Shown in pieces: positions 7,884-16,398 of a stretch of 64,000 bases of DNA. Below the pieces are notes generated by a model that searched no databases, was not told where the DNA came from, and was given only the letters and a program-made list of their open reading frames with translations. The translations under genes were made by a program, and so were the position numbers. Numbering within the stretch: position 1 is the stretch's first letter; every line of letters begins with the position of its first letter. The DNA comes from Arthrobacter sp. 131MFCol6.1 (GTDB lineage: Bacteria > Actinomycetota > Actinomycetes > Actinomycetales > Micrococcaceae). The stretch lies in NCBI RefSeq assembly GCF_000374925.1, contig NZ_KB895551.1:1-64000 (forward strand), written 5' to 3'.

Positions 7884-8906
7884 GCCCTCGAGCTTCCGGC
7901 TGCGCTGTTCCTGGGCCATGGGCCCGTACGGATAGACGCCGACGCGCGGCCGGCTGACCTCGGTCAACCGCTCCGTCTCGCCTGCGGTGAGCCGCAGATC
8001 CGCGGCCGCGAGATTGTCCGCCAGCTGCCCGGTGGTGCGGGCGCCCAGGATCACCGAGGTGACCGCCGGCCGGTCCGCCAGCCAGGCCAGCGCCACCTGG
8101 GAAGGGCTCACGCCATGGCGCCCGGCGGTCTGCTCCACCTCGGCAATCACGTCCCAGGTGCGCGGATCGGCGTTGCGGGCCTCCCAGGCCTCCATCCCCC
8201 GCTTCGGGTTTTCGCCGAGCCGGGTCGCCCCGGCCGGCGGCTGGTCGCGCTTGTACTTGCCGGACAGCCACCCGCCACCCAGCGGCGACCATGGCAGCAG
8301 CCCGATCCCGGCGTCGAGTGAGGCCGGCACAACTTCCGACTCGATCTCCCGGACCAGCAGGCTGTACTGAGGCTGCAGCGTCACCGGGGCGCTCCAGCCA
8401 TGGGCCTTCGCCACATGGACAGCCTTGGTCAACTGCCAGCCCAGGAAGTTGGAGAAGCCGTAGTAGGCGATTTTGCCGCTGGTGACGGCGTCGTGCAGGA
8501 ACCGGAGGGTCTCCTCGAGGGGCGTGACCGGATCCCAGGCGTGCAGCTGGTAGAGATCGATCTGTTCCACGCCCAGCCGGCGCAGCGAGTCATCGAGTGC
8601 CCGGACCAAGTGCCGGCGGGAGGTTCCGACGTCGTTGGGCGCCTGGCCCATGGGGAAACGGCCCTTCGTGGCCACCACCGCCCGGTCCCGGACCTCGGCC
8701 CGGTCCGCCAGCCACCGGCCGATGATTTCCTCCGACACCCCCGAGCTGTAGACGTCGGCGGTGTCGATGAAGTTGCCGCCCGCCGCGAAGTAGTCATCCA
8801 GGATCGCGCGGGATTGCTCCTCGGTGGCCTCGGCGCCAATAGTCATGGTGCCCAGCGCGTAATTGGAGACGACGGCGCCGCTGTTGCCCAGGGTGCGGTA
8901 TTGCAT
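7875..8906 (-). CDS. Aldo/keto reductase
   Basis: A 343-residue NADPH-type aldo/keto reductase from the ATG at 8906, chosen because GAGGAG lies just upstream; an in-frame TTG at 8918 is less likely. The catalytic tetrad is visible as Asp and Tyr in FIDTADVYSSG, Lys in VVATKGRFPMG and His in LYQLHAWDP. The YSLLVREIE and GLLPWSPLGGGWLSGKY segments and the C-terminal SVILGARTTGQL are typical of the AKR11/12-like group. It reduces or oxidises a sugar or other carbonyl; the substrate is unknown. It may act with the adjacent SDR, 19 nt upstream on the same strand, and perhaps the nearby sugar-acid pathway. Confidence 0.88.
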   Translation of the reverse strand: MQYRTLGNSGAVVSNYALGTMTIGAEATEEQSRAILDDYFAAGGNFIDTADVYSSGVSEEIIGRWLADRAEVRDRAVVATKGRFPMGQAPNDVGTSRRHLVRALDDSLRRLGVEQIDLYQLHAWDPVTPLEETLRFLHDAVTSGKIAYYGFSNFLGWQLTKAVHVAKAHGWSAPVTLQPQYSLLVREIESEVVPASLDAGIGLLPWSPLGGGWLSGKYKRDQPPAGATRLGENPKRGMEAWEARNADPRTWDVIAEVEQTAGRHGVSPSQVALAWLADRPAVTSVILGARTTGQLADNLAAADLRLTAGETERLTEVSRPRVGVYPYGPMAQEQRSRKLEGGR

Positions 8907-8925
8907 GGAGCTCCTCAAATTGGGG

Positions 8926-9798
8926 TCAGTCTTCCGTGGGGGTGGTGCGCAGCGGGTGGTAGTTCCGCCAGGTGTGCTCCGGCGCGTAGCCCAGCAGCCG
9001 CTTGGCCTTGTCGATCGAGAGCATGGTCTCGTGCTCGGCCAGGTCCTTGACCACTTTCACGTTCGGGAACACCTCGGCGGCCAGGCTGGCGCTGGAGCGG
9101 CTCATCACCGTGTCCTCGTTGGCGATGATGAACGCCTCGAAGCCGGGTTTGCCGTGCTCCAGGGCGCGGGCCACGGCCTGCGCGCCGTCCCGGCCGTCAA
9201 TGTAGCCCCAGAGATTCCACTTGCGCGCCCGGGCGTCGTGGTCGAAGGAGGGGAATTCCTCATAGTCCTCCGGGTCCATCACATTGGAGAACCGCAGGCC
9301 GGTGATACTCAGGTCCGGGTCCCAGCGGGTCAGCTGGATGGCCATCTGCTCCTCAAGGTGTTTGACCAGGGAGTACGTGCTTTCCGGCCGGGCGGGGTAG
9401 TCCTCGTCCACCGGGATGTAGGGAGGGTCGACGTCGAAAGGCAGCCCCAGCACCGTCTCACTGGACGCGTAGACGATTTTCTTGATCCCGGCCCGGCGGG
9501 CAGCCTGGAACACGTTATAGGTGGACTGCATATTGTTCTCGAAGGTGGCGGCATCAGGGGCATGGCCCGGTGCGGGAATCGCTGCCAGGTGCACCACGGC
9601 GTCAAAGCCGGCATGGCGGTCCTCCAGGCCCAGGAACACATCCACCACCTGGCCGTAATTGCGCAGGTCCACCTCCGTGAAGCCGCGGCCGCGCGCGCCG
9701 GTGCGGTCCAGGTTGGTCACCTCGTGCCCGTCATCGCTGAGCCGCCGCACGACGTTTCGGCCCAGCTTTCCGCTTCCTCCAGTAACAGCAACTCGCAT
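8926..9798 (-). CDS. NAD-dependent epimerase/dehydratase (extended SDR)
   Basis: A 290-residue extended SDR. The dinucleotide motif is VTGGSGKLG at the N-terminus, followed by VVHLAAIPAPG. The catalytic triad is Ser in YASSETVLG with YSLVK (Tyr and Lys). The ATG has GAGGAG 7 nt upstream. Family members act on nucleotide sugars, uronates or sugar lactones. The C-terminus is short and has no obvious nucleotide-sugar specificity motif. It is in one unit with the aldo/keto reductase. A uronate-dehydrogenase-like role would fit the locus but is not shown by the sequence. Confidence 0.82.
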   Translation of the reverse strand: MRVAVTGGSGKLGRNVVRRLSDDGHEVTNLDRTGARGRGFTEVDLRNYGQVVDVFLGLEDRHAGFDAVVHLAAIPAPGHAPDAATFENNMQSTYNVFQAARRAGIKKIVYASSETVLGLPFDVDPPYIPVDEDYPARPESTYSLVKHLEEQMAIQLTRWDPDLSITGLRFSNVMDPEDYEEFPSFDHDARARKWNLWGYIDGRDGAQAVARALEHGKPGFEAFIIANEDTVMSRSSASLAAEVFPNVKVVKDLAEHETMLSIDKAKRLLGYAPEHTWRNYHPLRTTPTED

Positions 9799-9920
9799 CA
9801 GGAACTCCTCGGGTGGCAGGCTCGGCTGACCGTCATGGTCCGGCCGGGGGCCGGCACCTGCTCCGGTGCCGCGCTCACCGTTCCACCCTAAGGGGAGGCG
9901 GCCGCAGTGCCCAGCCCCGC

Positions 9921-9937
9921 GTGACTTTCGGCCCTAG
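9921..9937 (+). promoter_or_regulatory. Possible DosR/DevR-like box before the universal stress protein gene
   Basis: GTGACTTTCGGCCCTAG resembles the GGGAC...GGCCC half-site layout of the mycobacterial DosR box (consensus TTSGGGACTWWAGTCCCSAA). It ends about 33 nt before the ATG. The match is imperfect and no promoter element is obvious nearby, so this is a candidate only. Confidence 0.4.
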
Positions 9938-9970
9938 GCAGTCCCGGGGGCAGCGGCAAGGCTGGGGAAC

Positions 9971-10441
9971 ATGAACGGTGATCAGCGCATTGTCGTGGGT
10001 GTGGACGGTTCCGAGTTTTCGACGACGGCGCTCCGCCTCGCCGGGCGCATGTCCACGGGGCTGAACATCCCGTTGGAAATCATCACCTGCCTGGGAACTT
10101 CCGATTTCTTCCTTGCATCCCACCTGCCGGAGGACAGAACGCCCACCCTCGATGAGCTGGAGGAGACCGCCGAACGCCTCGTGGACCAGTCACTGGAGCG
10201 GGCCTTCGGCGAATCGCGTCCGGAAGGACTCACCCGCTCGGTCAAGTTCGGGGCGCCGGCCAAGGTCCTCATCGAGGAAAGCCAGCACGCCGAGTTGCTC
10301 GTGGTGGGCCGGCGCGGCAAAGGCGGCTTCCTCCATCAGGTCATGGGCTCGGTGAGCGGGGCCTGCGCGGCCCACTCCCACTGCCCGGTGGTGGTGGTCG
10401 GCCCGGACTCGGACGACCTCCGGGGCCGGACCAGCGGATGA
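9971..10441 (+). CDS. Universal stress protein, UspA family
   Basis: A 156-residue single-domain UspA protein. It opens with IVVGVDGSEFSTTALRLA and ends with the ATP-binding signature GRRGKGGFLHQVMGSVS followed by HCPVVVVG. ATP-binding Usp proteins act in the cytoplasm during stress and growth arrest. A possible DosR-like box lies just upstream, and the next gene follows after 10 nt in the same direction. Its neighbours (P-type ATPase, phosphoribosyltransferase-hydrolase fusion) are gene types found with Usp genes in dormancy regulons. Confidence 0.9.
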   Translation: MNGDQRIVVGVDGSEFSTTALRLAGRMSTGLNIPLEIITCLGTSDFFLASHLPEDRTPTLDELEETAERLVDQSLERAFGESRPEGLTRSVKFGAPAKVLIEESQHAELLVVGRRGKGGFLHQVMGSVSGACAAHSHCPVVVVGPDSDDLRGRTSG

Positions 10442-10451
10442 GGTCCCTCGC

Positions 10452-11138
10452 GTGAGCGGTCCGCACGTTCCCGGCCGGCTGCGCGGACCGCTCGCGGCGC
10501 TGGCTGCGGCATCGGCGGGCGCAGCCTACGTCCTGGCCGTCCGGCCGCGGCTCCTGCGCTGGGGGGCCACCACCCAGGAGGCCGCCGGCCCGCTCGCCGG
10601 GGACGAGATCGTGCCCGCCCCGCGCATGCAAAGCACCCGTGCGGTCACCATTGCGGCGCCGGTGGCAGAGGTCTGGCCATGGCTGGTCCAGATGGGCGCC
10701 GGGCGCGGCGGATTCTACTCCTACGACTGGCTCGAACGCGGCGCGGGTCTGGGCATCCGGAACGCGGACCGGATTCTCCCGGAGCTGCAGCGCCTGAAAG
10801 TAGGCGACATTGTTCCGATGTCCGCCGACGGCGGCCTGCCGGTCAGGCTCCTCCAGTCCGGGACGGTGCTGGGGCTGGGCGGAACCATCGATCTGCGCAC
10901 GGGGACGATGTCGCCGGCAGGGGTCCGCCCCACCGGGCGCCGGCTGGACATCAGCTGGACGTTCGTGTTGCGGCCCGCTGGTCCCCAGGCCACCAGGCTC
11001 CTGTCCCGCACCCGGTACGACTTTTCGCCCCTGGCGGAGGGGCTGGCCCTGCGCGCACTGCTGGAGCCAGTGCAGTTCCTGATGGAACGGCGGATGCTCC
11101 TGGGGATCCGGTCCAGGGCAGAGGGCCGCCGGGGCTAG
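10452..11138 (+). CDS. SRPBCC-like protein with N-terminal membrane segment
   Basis: A 228-residue protein starting at GTG 10452, 10 nt after the stress protein gene, with GAGG upstream. Residues about 12-32 are hydrophobic ([17 protein letters not shown]) and could be a signal anchor. The body resembles a polyketide-cyclase/START-like fold: [43 protein letters not shown] and [16 protein letters not shown] are the conserved pieces of this conserved hypothetical group. The ligand is unknown. Probable co-transcription with the stress protein gene suggests a membrane or lipid stress role, which is inference. Confidence 0.75.
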   Translation: MSGPHVPGRLRGPLAALAAASAGAAYVLAVRPRLLRWGATTQEAAGPLAGDEIVPAPRMQSTRAVTIAAPVAEVWPWLVQMGAGRGGFYSYDWLERGAGLGIRNADRILPELQRLKVGDIVPMSADGGLPVRLLQSGTVLGLGGTIDLRTGTMSPAGVRPTGRRLDISWTFVLRPAGPQATRLLSRTRYDFSPLAEGLALRALLEPVQFLMERRMLLGIRSRAEGRRG

Positions 11139-11181
11139 GGTCCGCGGCCTTCGTGACCCCGGCCCTGCTGGTTCCGCCCCC

Positions 11182-12546
11182 TCAGACGCCCGCTGCCCGC
11201 GCGCTGGCACCGTTCGGGGGCAGCAGGTAGTCGACAAACCAGTCCCGCGCCAGGATGGCCGCCGCCGCGAGCGTGCCCGGCTCTTCGAATAAGTGCGTCG
11301 CCCCCTGCACAACGGCGAGCTGGCTGGGGCTGCGCATCATCGCTTTCGCCCGGCGGTTGAGTTCCAGGACCTCGTGGTCCAGGCTCCCCACGATCAGGAG
11401 CGTGGGCGCTTTGACGGCGGACAACCGCGGGCCGGCGAGGTCGGGGCGGCCACCGCGGGACACGACAGCCGCGATCCGGGCCGACGGCTCCGACGCCGCC
11501 CACAGTGCAGCCCCGGCTCCCGTGCTCGCACCGAAATAGCCCACAGCGCAGGAGGCCGTATCTGCCCGGGTGGAAAGCCAGTCCGTTGCCGAGGACAGCC
11601 TGCGGGCCAGGAGTTCGATGTCAAAGACGTTGGCGCGGTGGCGCTCCTCCGCCGGCGTCAGCAGGTCCAGCAGCAGCGTGCCGAGACCGGCCTGCTGCAG
11701 GACACCGGCCACGTACCGGTTCCGGGGGCTGTGGCGGCTGCTGCCGCTGCCATGGGCGAACAGCACTACGGCCCGCGCCGGCACCGGCAGGTGGAGCTGG
11801 GCCTGGAGCCGCACCCCGCGGGACGGGATTTCCACTTCCTCGTCGACGTCGGCGGCGCCGTCCGTGCGGGTCGCCGTCGAGGTCCAGAAGGGCGGCGGTG
11901 CGGCCTCGACGCGTTTGGCCGCAAGATCGAGCAGGCGCAGCACCTCGTCGTCGTCAGTGGGCGAGAAGTCCCGGTAGTGGTATCCGACGGCGGTGAACTG
12001 GCGCGGGGTCGCCAGGCAGACCACTTCGTCCGGTTCTGTCAGGTCGGCGAGGGTCTCGGCGGGGGCAACCGGAACGGCCAGGATCACGCGGGCCGCACCC
12101 TGTTTACGGGCGACCCGGCAGGCCACCCGGGCGGTGGAGCCGGTGGCGATCCCGTCGTCGACGATCACCGCGATGCGTCCGGTCAGGTCGTGCCGGGTCC
12201 GGCCCTTCCGGAACAGCACCACCCGGTTTTCCAGCACGGCGCGTTCGCGTTCTTCAACAGCCTGGAGTTCCTCGCCGCTGACCCGTGAATGGGCCAGGAC
12301 TTCCTCGTCCAGGACTTTGGCGCCGCCTTCACCGATCGCCCCCATGGCGAGCTCGGGCTGGTAGGGAAGCCCAAGTTTCCGCACCACAATCACATCCAGG
12401 GGAGCGTCCAGGGCGGCGGCGACTTCGAAGGCTACGGGCACGCCGCCGCGCGGCAGGCCCAGGACCACAATGTCCTGGCCCCGCAATTCCGCCAGACGCC
12501 TGCCGAGCTGCCTGCCGGCGTCCACCCTGTCTTCAAAGATGCTCAT
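11182..12546 (-). CDS. Phosphoribosyltransferase - dienelactone-hydrolase-like fusion
   Basis: A 454-residue two-domain protein. Residues 1 to about 215 are a type I phosphoribosyltransferase with the PRPP motif AVIVDDGIATGSTAR (126-140) and LPRGGVPVAFEVA. Residues about 225-454 are an alpha/beta hydrolase of the dienelactone hydrolase type with VVLFAHGSGSSRHSPRN, nucleophile elbow YFGASTGAG, acid in LIVGSLDHEV and base in GATHLFEEPG. The same fusion is known in actinobacteria, for example M. tuberculosis Rv0571c of the DosR regulon. The activity is unassigned. The ATG has only weak GAAAG upstream, and its promoter must lie within the divergent small reading frame at 12552. Confidence 0.87.
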   Translation of the reverse strand: MSIFEDRVDAGRQLGRRLAELRGQDIVVLGLPRGGVPVAFEVAAALDAPLDVIVVRKLGLPYQPELAMGAIGEGGAKVLDEEVLAHSRVSGEELQAVEERERAVLENRVVLFRKGRTRHDLTGRIAVIVDDGIATGSTARVACRVARKQGAARVILAVPVAPAETLADLTEPDEVVCLATPRQFTAVGYHYRDFSPTDDDEVLRLLDLAAKRVEAAPPPFWTSTATRTDGAADVDEEVEIPSRGVRLQAQLHLPVPARAVVLFAHGSGSSRHSPRNRYVAGVLQQAGLGTLLLDLLTPAEERHRANVFDIELLARRLSSATDWLSTRADTASCAVGYFGASTGAGAALWAASEPSARIAAVVSRGGRPDLAGPRLSAVKAPTLLIVGSLDHEVLELNRRAKAMMRSPSQLAVVQGATHLFEEPGTLAAAAILARDWFVDYLLPPNGASARAAGV

Positions 12547-12551
12547 GGGCT

Positions 12552-12692
12552 ATGGCTTTCAAGTCGAAGCGTGGGCCATCGGCCATCAGTCGTGTGCTGC
12601 TGAAACTGGTGCGCTCCTACGGGTTCCCCAAACCCGAACAGGACCAGGTGGCCGCTGCCTCCAACTATCCGCCCGCGGCCGAAACCCTGTGA
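12552..12692 (+). CDS. Possible 46-residue basic protein
   Basis: This short frame begins MAFKSKRGPSAISRVLLK, continues with a PKPEQDQVAAASNYPP segment and ends at a TGA. Third codon positions are about three-quarters G/C, in keeping with coding sequence. It starts 5 nt from the divergent phosphoribosyltransferase gene, so no ribosome site is available and translation would need a leaderless mRNA. The last 28 nt overlap the end of the convergent ATPase gene. It could be a conserved small protein or a chance frame in a promoter region. Confidence 0.35.
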   Translation: MAFKSKRGPSAISRVLLKLVRSYGFPKPEQDQVAAASNYPPAAETL

Positions 12693-15397
12693 GGGCCTTT
12701 ATGCCCGAGTTTGCGTCGACGGCGCCATCCCGGGCCCCGGCGGACGAGGAGCGGCTTCGCCGGGATGCTGAAGCGGGCGGCCCGCCGGGCAATGCGGTGG
12801 GTCCGGCCGCGGTGCCGGAGCGCCGCTGGCCGGCCAGGGACAGGCTGCTGGGCGGCCCGGGCGTAGAACCAGACTTTCGCCATTTCGACCAGAACCAAGT
12901 ACACCGCGGCCATCCCGAGCAAGGCGAGGAAGAACGGAACAGGCAGCGGATCGAAGCCCAGCACGCCGGCCAGGGGCGAGAACGGCAGGTACACCCCCAG
13001 GGTTACCACCCCCAGGGAGGCACCGACCAGGCCCAGCGACGGCCTGCTCCGGAAGAAGGGCACGCGCCGGGTCCGGATGACGAAGATGATCAGTGTCTGC
13101 GTGACGATGGACTCGATGAACCAGCCGGCCCGGAATTCGCCGGGAACCGCGTCGAGGACGAACAGCATCAGGGCGAAGGTCGCGAAGTCGAAGATAGAGC
13201 TGATCGGGCCAAACAGGAACATGAAACGCCGGATGAAGCCGATGTCCCAGTGCGATGGGGCCACCAGCTGTTCCTTGTCCACCCGGTCGCCCGGAATGGC
13301 CAGCTGGCCGGCATCGTAGAGCAGGTTGTTGAGCAGAATCTGGCCCGGCAGCATGGGCAGGAAACTCAACAGCACGGAGGCCGTAGCCGCACTGAACATG
13401 TTGCCGAAGTTGCTGGACGTGCCCATGAGAACGTACTTGATGGTGTTGGCGAAGATCCGCCGGCCTTCCATGACGCCCTCAGCCAACACCCCCAGGTCCT
13501 TGTCCAGCAGCACGACGTCGGCGGCGTCCTTGGCGACGTCGGTGGCGCTGTCGACCGAGATGCCGATGTCCGCGGCATGCAGTGCCAGGGCGTCGTTGAC
13601 GCCGTCGCCCATGAACCCGACGGCGCCGCCGCTTAGCCGCAGCAGCCGGATGATCCGCGCCTTCTGTTCGGGCGATACGCGGGCGAAGATGCTGGCCTCC
13701 CGTGCGGCGGCGGCCAGCTCCGGATCGGACATGGCCTCCACGGCGGCGCCGCTGAGCGTTCCGCCGGAGAGGACGCCGAGTTCGTCACAGACCTTTTCGG
13801 CGACCCGGGCGTTGTCGCCGGTGGCGATCTTGACCGTAATGCCGAGCGCCTCGAGCTGGTCAAGCGAGCCGCGGGCATTGGCTTTGGGCCGGTCCAGGAA
13901 GATGAGGAACCCGGCAAGGACCAGGTCTTTCTCGTCGGATGGCGTCAGGTCCTCCAGCCCGCCCGCGGGTCGCGTTCCGACAGCTATCACCCGGGATCCG
14001 GCGTCGAACTGCTTGTCCAGCATCGCCTGCACGTCCGCCGGCGTGCCCACGCAGAGGGCCAGGACATCTTCCGGCGAGCCTTTTGTGATGATGCGGGCTT
14101 CTCCGTTGGCTTCGCGCACCAGCACGCTGGTCCGGCGGCGCTGGTGGTCGAAGTCTATGACGTCCAGGCGTTCGTAGCGCTCGGGCCGGAAGGCCGCCGC
14201 GTCGGATGATTCCCAGAGGGCGGCATCCAAGGGGTTCAGGCCGACCGCAGAGAGTTTCGCCTCGGCGTATTCGGCCTCTGTCGCCAACAGTCCGAGCGTG
14301 AGCAGCTCGGCGGGCGGGATGCCCGGGCCGACGGGCAGCGCGGCGGTGAAGCTGATCCGGCCCTCGGTCAGCGTCCCGGTCTTGTCCGTGACCAGGATGT
14401 CCATGTCGCCCAGGTCCTCGATGCAGACCAGGCGCTTCACCAGGACCTTGCGCCGGGCCAGTTGCCGGGTTCCCGTGGCCAGGCTGGTGCTGACCACCGC
14501 GGGCAGCAGCTGCGGAGTGATGCCGACCGCGATCGCCAGGGAGAACAGCAGCGATTCGATCACTGGCCGGTGCAGCAGCAGGTTCGCGACGAAGATGAGC
14601 GAGCTCAGTCCGATGGCCACCTGCAGCAACAGGAAGGAGAATCGTTTCAGGCCCAGCTGAAACTCGGTCTGCGGCTGCCGTTCGCCCAGGCCCAGTGCAA
14701 TCCGGCCGAATTCCGCCCGGCCTCCGGTGGCGACCACCACCGCGGTACAACTGCCGGACTGAATCACGGTCCCCATGAAGAGGCAGCTGCTCAGCTCCGC
14801 CAGCGGCGCATCCTCCGGCACCGGCGCCGGGTCCTTGGCGACCGGCAGCGATTCCCCGGTCAGGATGCTTTCATCACACAGGAGGTCCTTCGCCGTCAGC
14901 ACCCGCATGTCGGCCGGAATGATCGCGCCGATCCCCAAGTGGACGACGTCGCCGGGCACCAGCGCGGTGACGTCGATTTCGCCTTGGACCCCGTCGCGGA
15001 TGACGACGGCGCGGTGCGTGACGCGCGAATGCAGGGCCTCCGCAGCGCGTTCGGCCCGGTATTCGTTGCTGAATCCGAGCCCGACACTGACCAGCAGGAT
15101 CACGCCGATGACGATCGCGTTCGTGGGATCCCCGAGAAACAGTGAAAGCCCGGCGGTGATGAGCAGGAGGATCAGGATGGGGCTGGCCAATTGCCGGCCC
15201 AGCACCGACCACCCGCTGGCCATGTGGGTCCGCACCGCATTCGGTCCCAATTCCGCCAGCCGCCTGACCGCTTCGGCACCAGTCAGTCCATTCCCGCCCG
15301 AGCCCAGCTCTTCCAACACGGCGGCGACGGGCCGGCCCGCGGCGCGGGCGATCGCCAGCGGTGCGGAGGGCGAGCCCTTGACGTCCAGCTCTGGCAT
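12665..15397 (-). CDS. mgtA: Mg2+-importing P-type ATPase (MgtA/MgtB type)
   Basis: A 910-residue P3B-type ATPase. It shows the actuator motif ILTGESLP (178-185), phosphorylation site DKTGTLTEG with Asp338, the MgtA-type membrane segment AVGITPQLLPAVVSTSLATG (290-309) and the hinge GFMGDGVNDAL. About ten membrane helices are expected. It imports Mg2+ (or Ni2+) into the cell. After the last helix (MAKVWFYAR) it carries an unusual Arg-rich tail of about 65 residues that overlaps the convergent small frame. The start ATG has only a weak ribosome site. No recognisable Mg2+ riboswitch is seen in the 242 nt upstream. Confidence 0.92.
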   Translation of the reverse strand: MPELDVKGSPSAPLAIARAAGRPVAAVLEELGSGGNGLTGAEAVRRLAELGPNAVRTHMASGWSVLGRQLASPILILLLITAGLSLFLGDPTNAIVIGVILLVSVGLGFSNEYRAERAAEALHSRVTHRAVVIRDGVQGEIDVTALVPGDVVHLGIGAIIPADMRVLTAKDLLCDESILTGESLPVAKDPAPVPEDAPLAELSSCLFMGTVIQSGSCTAVVVATGGRAEFGRIALGLGERQPQTEFQLGLKRFSFLLLQVAIGLSSLIFVANLLLHRPVIESLLFSLAIAVGITPQLLPAVVSTSLATGTRQLARRKVLVKRLVCIEDLGDMDILVTDKTGTLTEGRISFTAALPVGPGIPPAELLTLGLLATEAEYAEAKLSAVGLNPLDAALWESSDAAAFRPERYERLDVIDFDHQRRRTSVLVREANGEARIITKGSPEDVLALCVGTPADVQAMLDKQFDAGSRVIAVGTRPAGGLEDLTPSDEKDLVLAGFLIFLDRPKANARGSLDQLEALGITVKIATGDNARVAEKVCDELGVLSGGTLSGAAVEAMSDPELAAAAREASIFARVSPEQKARIIRLLRLSGGAVGFMGDGVNDALALHAADIGISVDSATDVAKDAADVVLLDKDLGVLAEGVMEGRRIFANTIKYVLMGTSSNFGNMFSAATASVLLSFLPMLPGQILLNNLLYDAGQLAIPGDRVDKEQLVAPSHWDIGFIRRFMFLFGPISSIFDFATFALMLFVLDAVPGEFRAGWFIESIVTQTLIIFVIRTRRVPFFRSRPSLGLVGASLGVVTLGVYLPFSPLAGVLGFDPLPVPFFLALLGMAAVYLVLVEMAKVWFYARAAQQPVPGRPAALRHRGRTHRIARRAARFSIPAKPLLVRRGPGWRRRRKLGHKGPHRVSAAGG

Positions 15398-15639
15398 GCG
15401 GATCCGTTCACGACAATTCGTTTAAGGCACAGCTTATGCCCGGGACGAACGGTTCAGGAGCCGTCGGACCAGGGCCTGAATGGAACCTGCGTTTCCCGGA
15501 TGTATATACTCTCCCGGTACGGTTTTGCAGCGAGCCGTTGGATTGTTCTTCGATCCGGCCGCTGCCGTATCCGCCACTTTGCCGCGGTGGAAAGCATGGC
15601 CGGGTCGTCTTGACCTGAGTGAAACGGCACAACAGATAA

Positions 15640-16374
15640 GTGGTCAGCGAGTCAACCGCAAATTCAATAAACCAGCACCTGCATGAACTGGTGCTCACCA
15701 GCTCCGACGTCGAGGACTTCCTCGGTGAGCTCGCCCGCGTGTCCGCGCGCAGCCTGTCCGAGCCCGGGGACGAAATCCTGTGCGGCATCACGCTCCTGCG
15801 GGAAAGGAAGGCGGCCACCGTCGCGAGCAGCAGCCCCGCCTCGCAGGCCATGGACGAAATCCAGTACGCCTTCGGCGACGGTCCTTGCATGACGGCTTCC
15901 CGCGAGCAGGAAACCGTCCACGTTGAGGATCTGGTTCTGGATGGCCGCTGGCCGCAGTACGCCGCCACGGTGCGCGGACATGGCTTCCGGTCCATCCTGG
16001 CGCTGCCGTTCCTGCTCGAAGGCGAGACCCGGGCCGCCCTGAACCTGTATTCGCACCGGCCGGGCCGGTTCGATGAGCGCGCCACGGAACTTGCCCGTGA
16101 CTTCGTCCACCAGACATCCATGGCCCTGCGCCTCGCTGTCCGGTTCGCGCACAGCAGCGATACGGCCGCCAACCTCAAGGCCACCCTGGAGACGCGTACC
16201 GTGATCGACGTCGCCGTCGGCATCATCATGGCGCAGAACCGCTGCAGCCAGGCCGAGGCGTTCGAGCTCCTGAAGTCGGCCTCGAGCGCCCGGAACATCA
16301 AGCTCCACGCCGTCGCGGCCGGGGTGGTCGAGTCACTCGGTCAGGGCCCCACCCGGACCCACTTCGACGTCTGA
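15640..16374 (+). CDS. GAF and ANTAR domain RNA-binding antiterminator
   Basis: A 244-residue protein with a GAF sensor domain at about 30-165 (MDEIQYAFGDGPCMTASREQ, FRSILALPFLLEGETRAALN) and a C-terminal ANTAR domain at about 175-235 (LETRTVIDVAVGIIMAQNRC, AFELLKSASSARNIKLHAVA). ANTAR proteins bind paired hexaloop hairpins in nascent RNA to prevent termination; GAF-ANTAR forms are common actinobacterial stress regulators. The frame begins at a GTG (15640) with a weak ribosome site, so a slightly different start is possible. The targets are unknown; no twin hexaloop structure was recognised nearby. The 242 nt before it also serve the divergent ATPase gene and contain TATATACT near 15503-15510, a possible -10. 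Confidence 0.88.
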   Translation: MVSESTANSINQHLHELVLTSSDVEDFLGELARVSARSLSEPGDEILCGITLLRERKAATVASSSPASQAMDEIQYAFGDGPCMTASREQETVHVEDLVLDGRWPQYAATVRGHGFRSILALPFLLEGETRAALNLYSHRPGRFDERATELARDFVHQTSMALRLAVRFAHSSDTAANLKATLETRTVIDVAVGIIMAQNRCSQAEAFELLKSASSARNIKLHAVAAGVVESLGQGPTRTHFDV

Positions 16375-16398
16375 CCCCGGCCCTGGGCAGCCCGTGCG

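Noticed and set aside
15398-15639. Possible Mg2+ riboswitch upstream of the MgtA-type gene
   Set aside because: I could not find the conserved M-box pairing or any terminator-antiterminator pair in the 242 nt. Most of this region also serves the divergent ANTAR gene.
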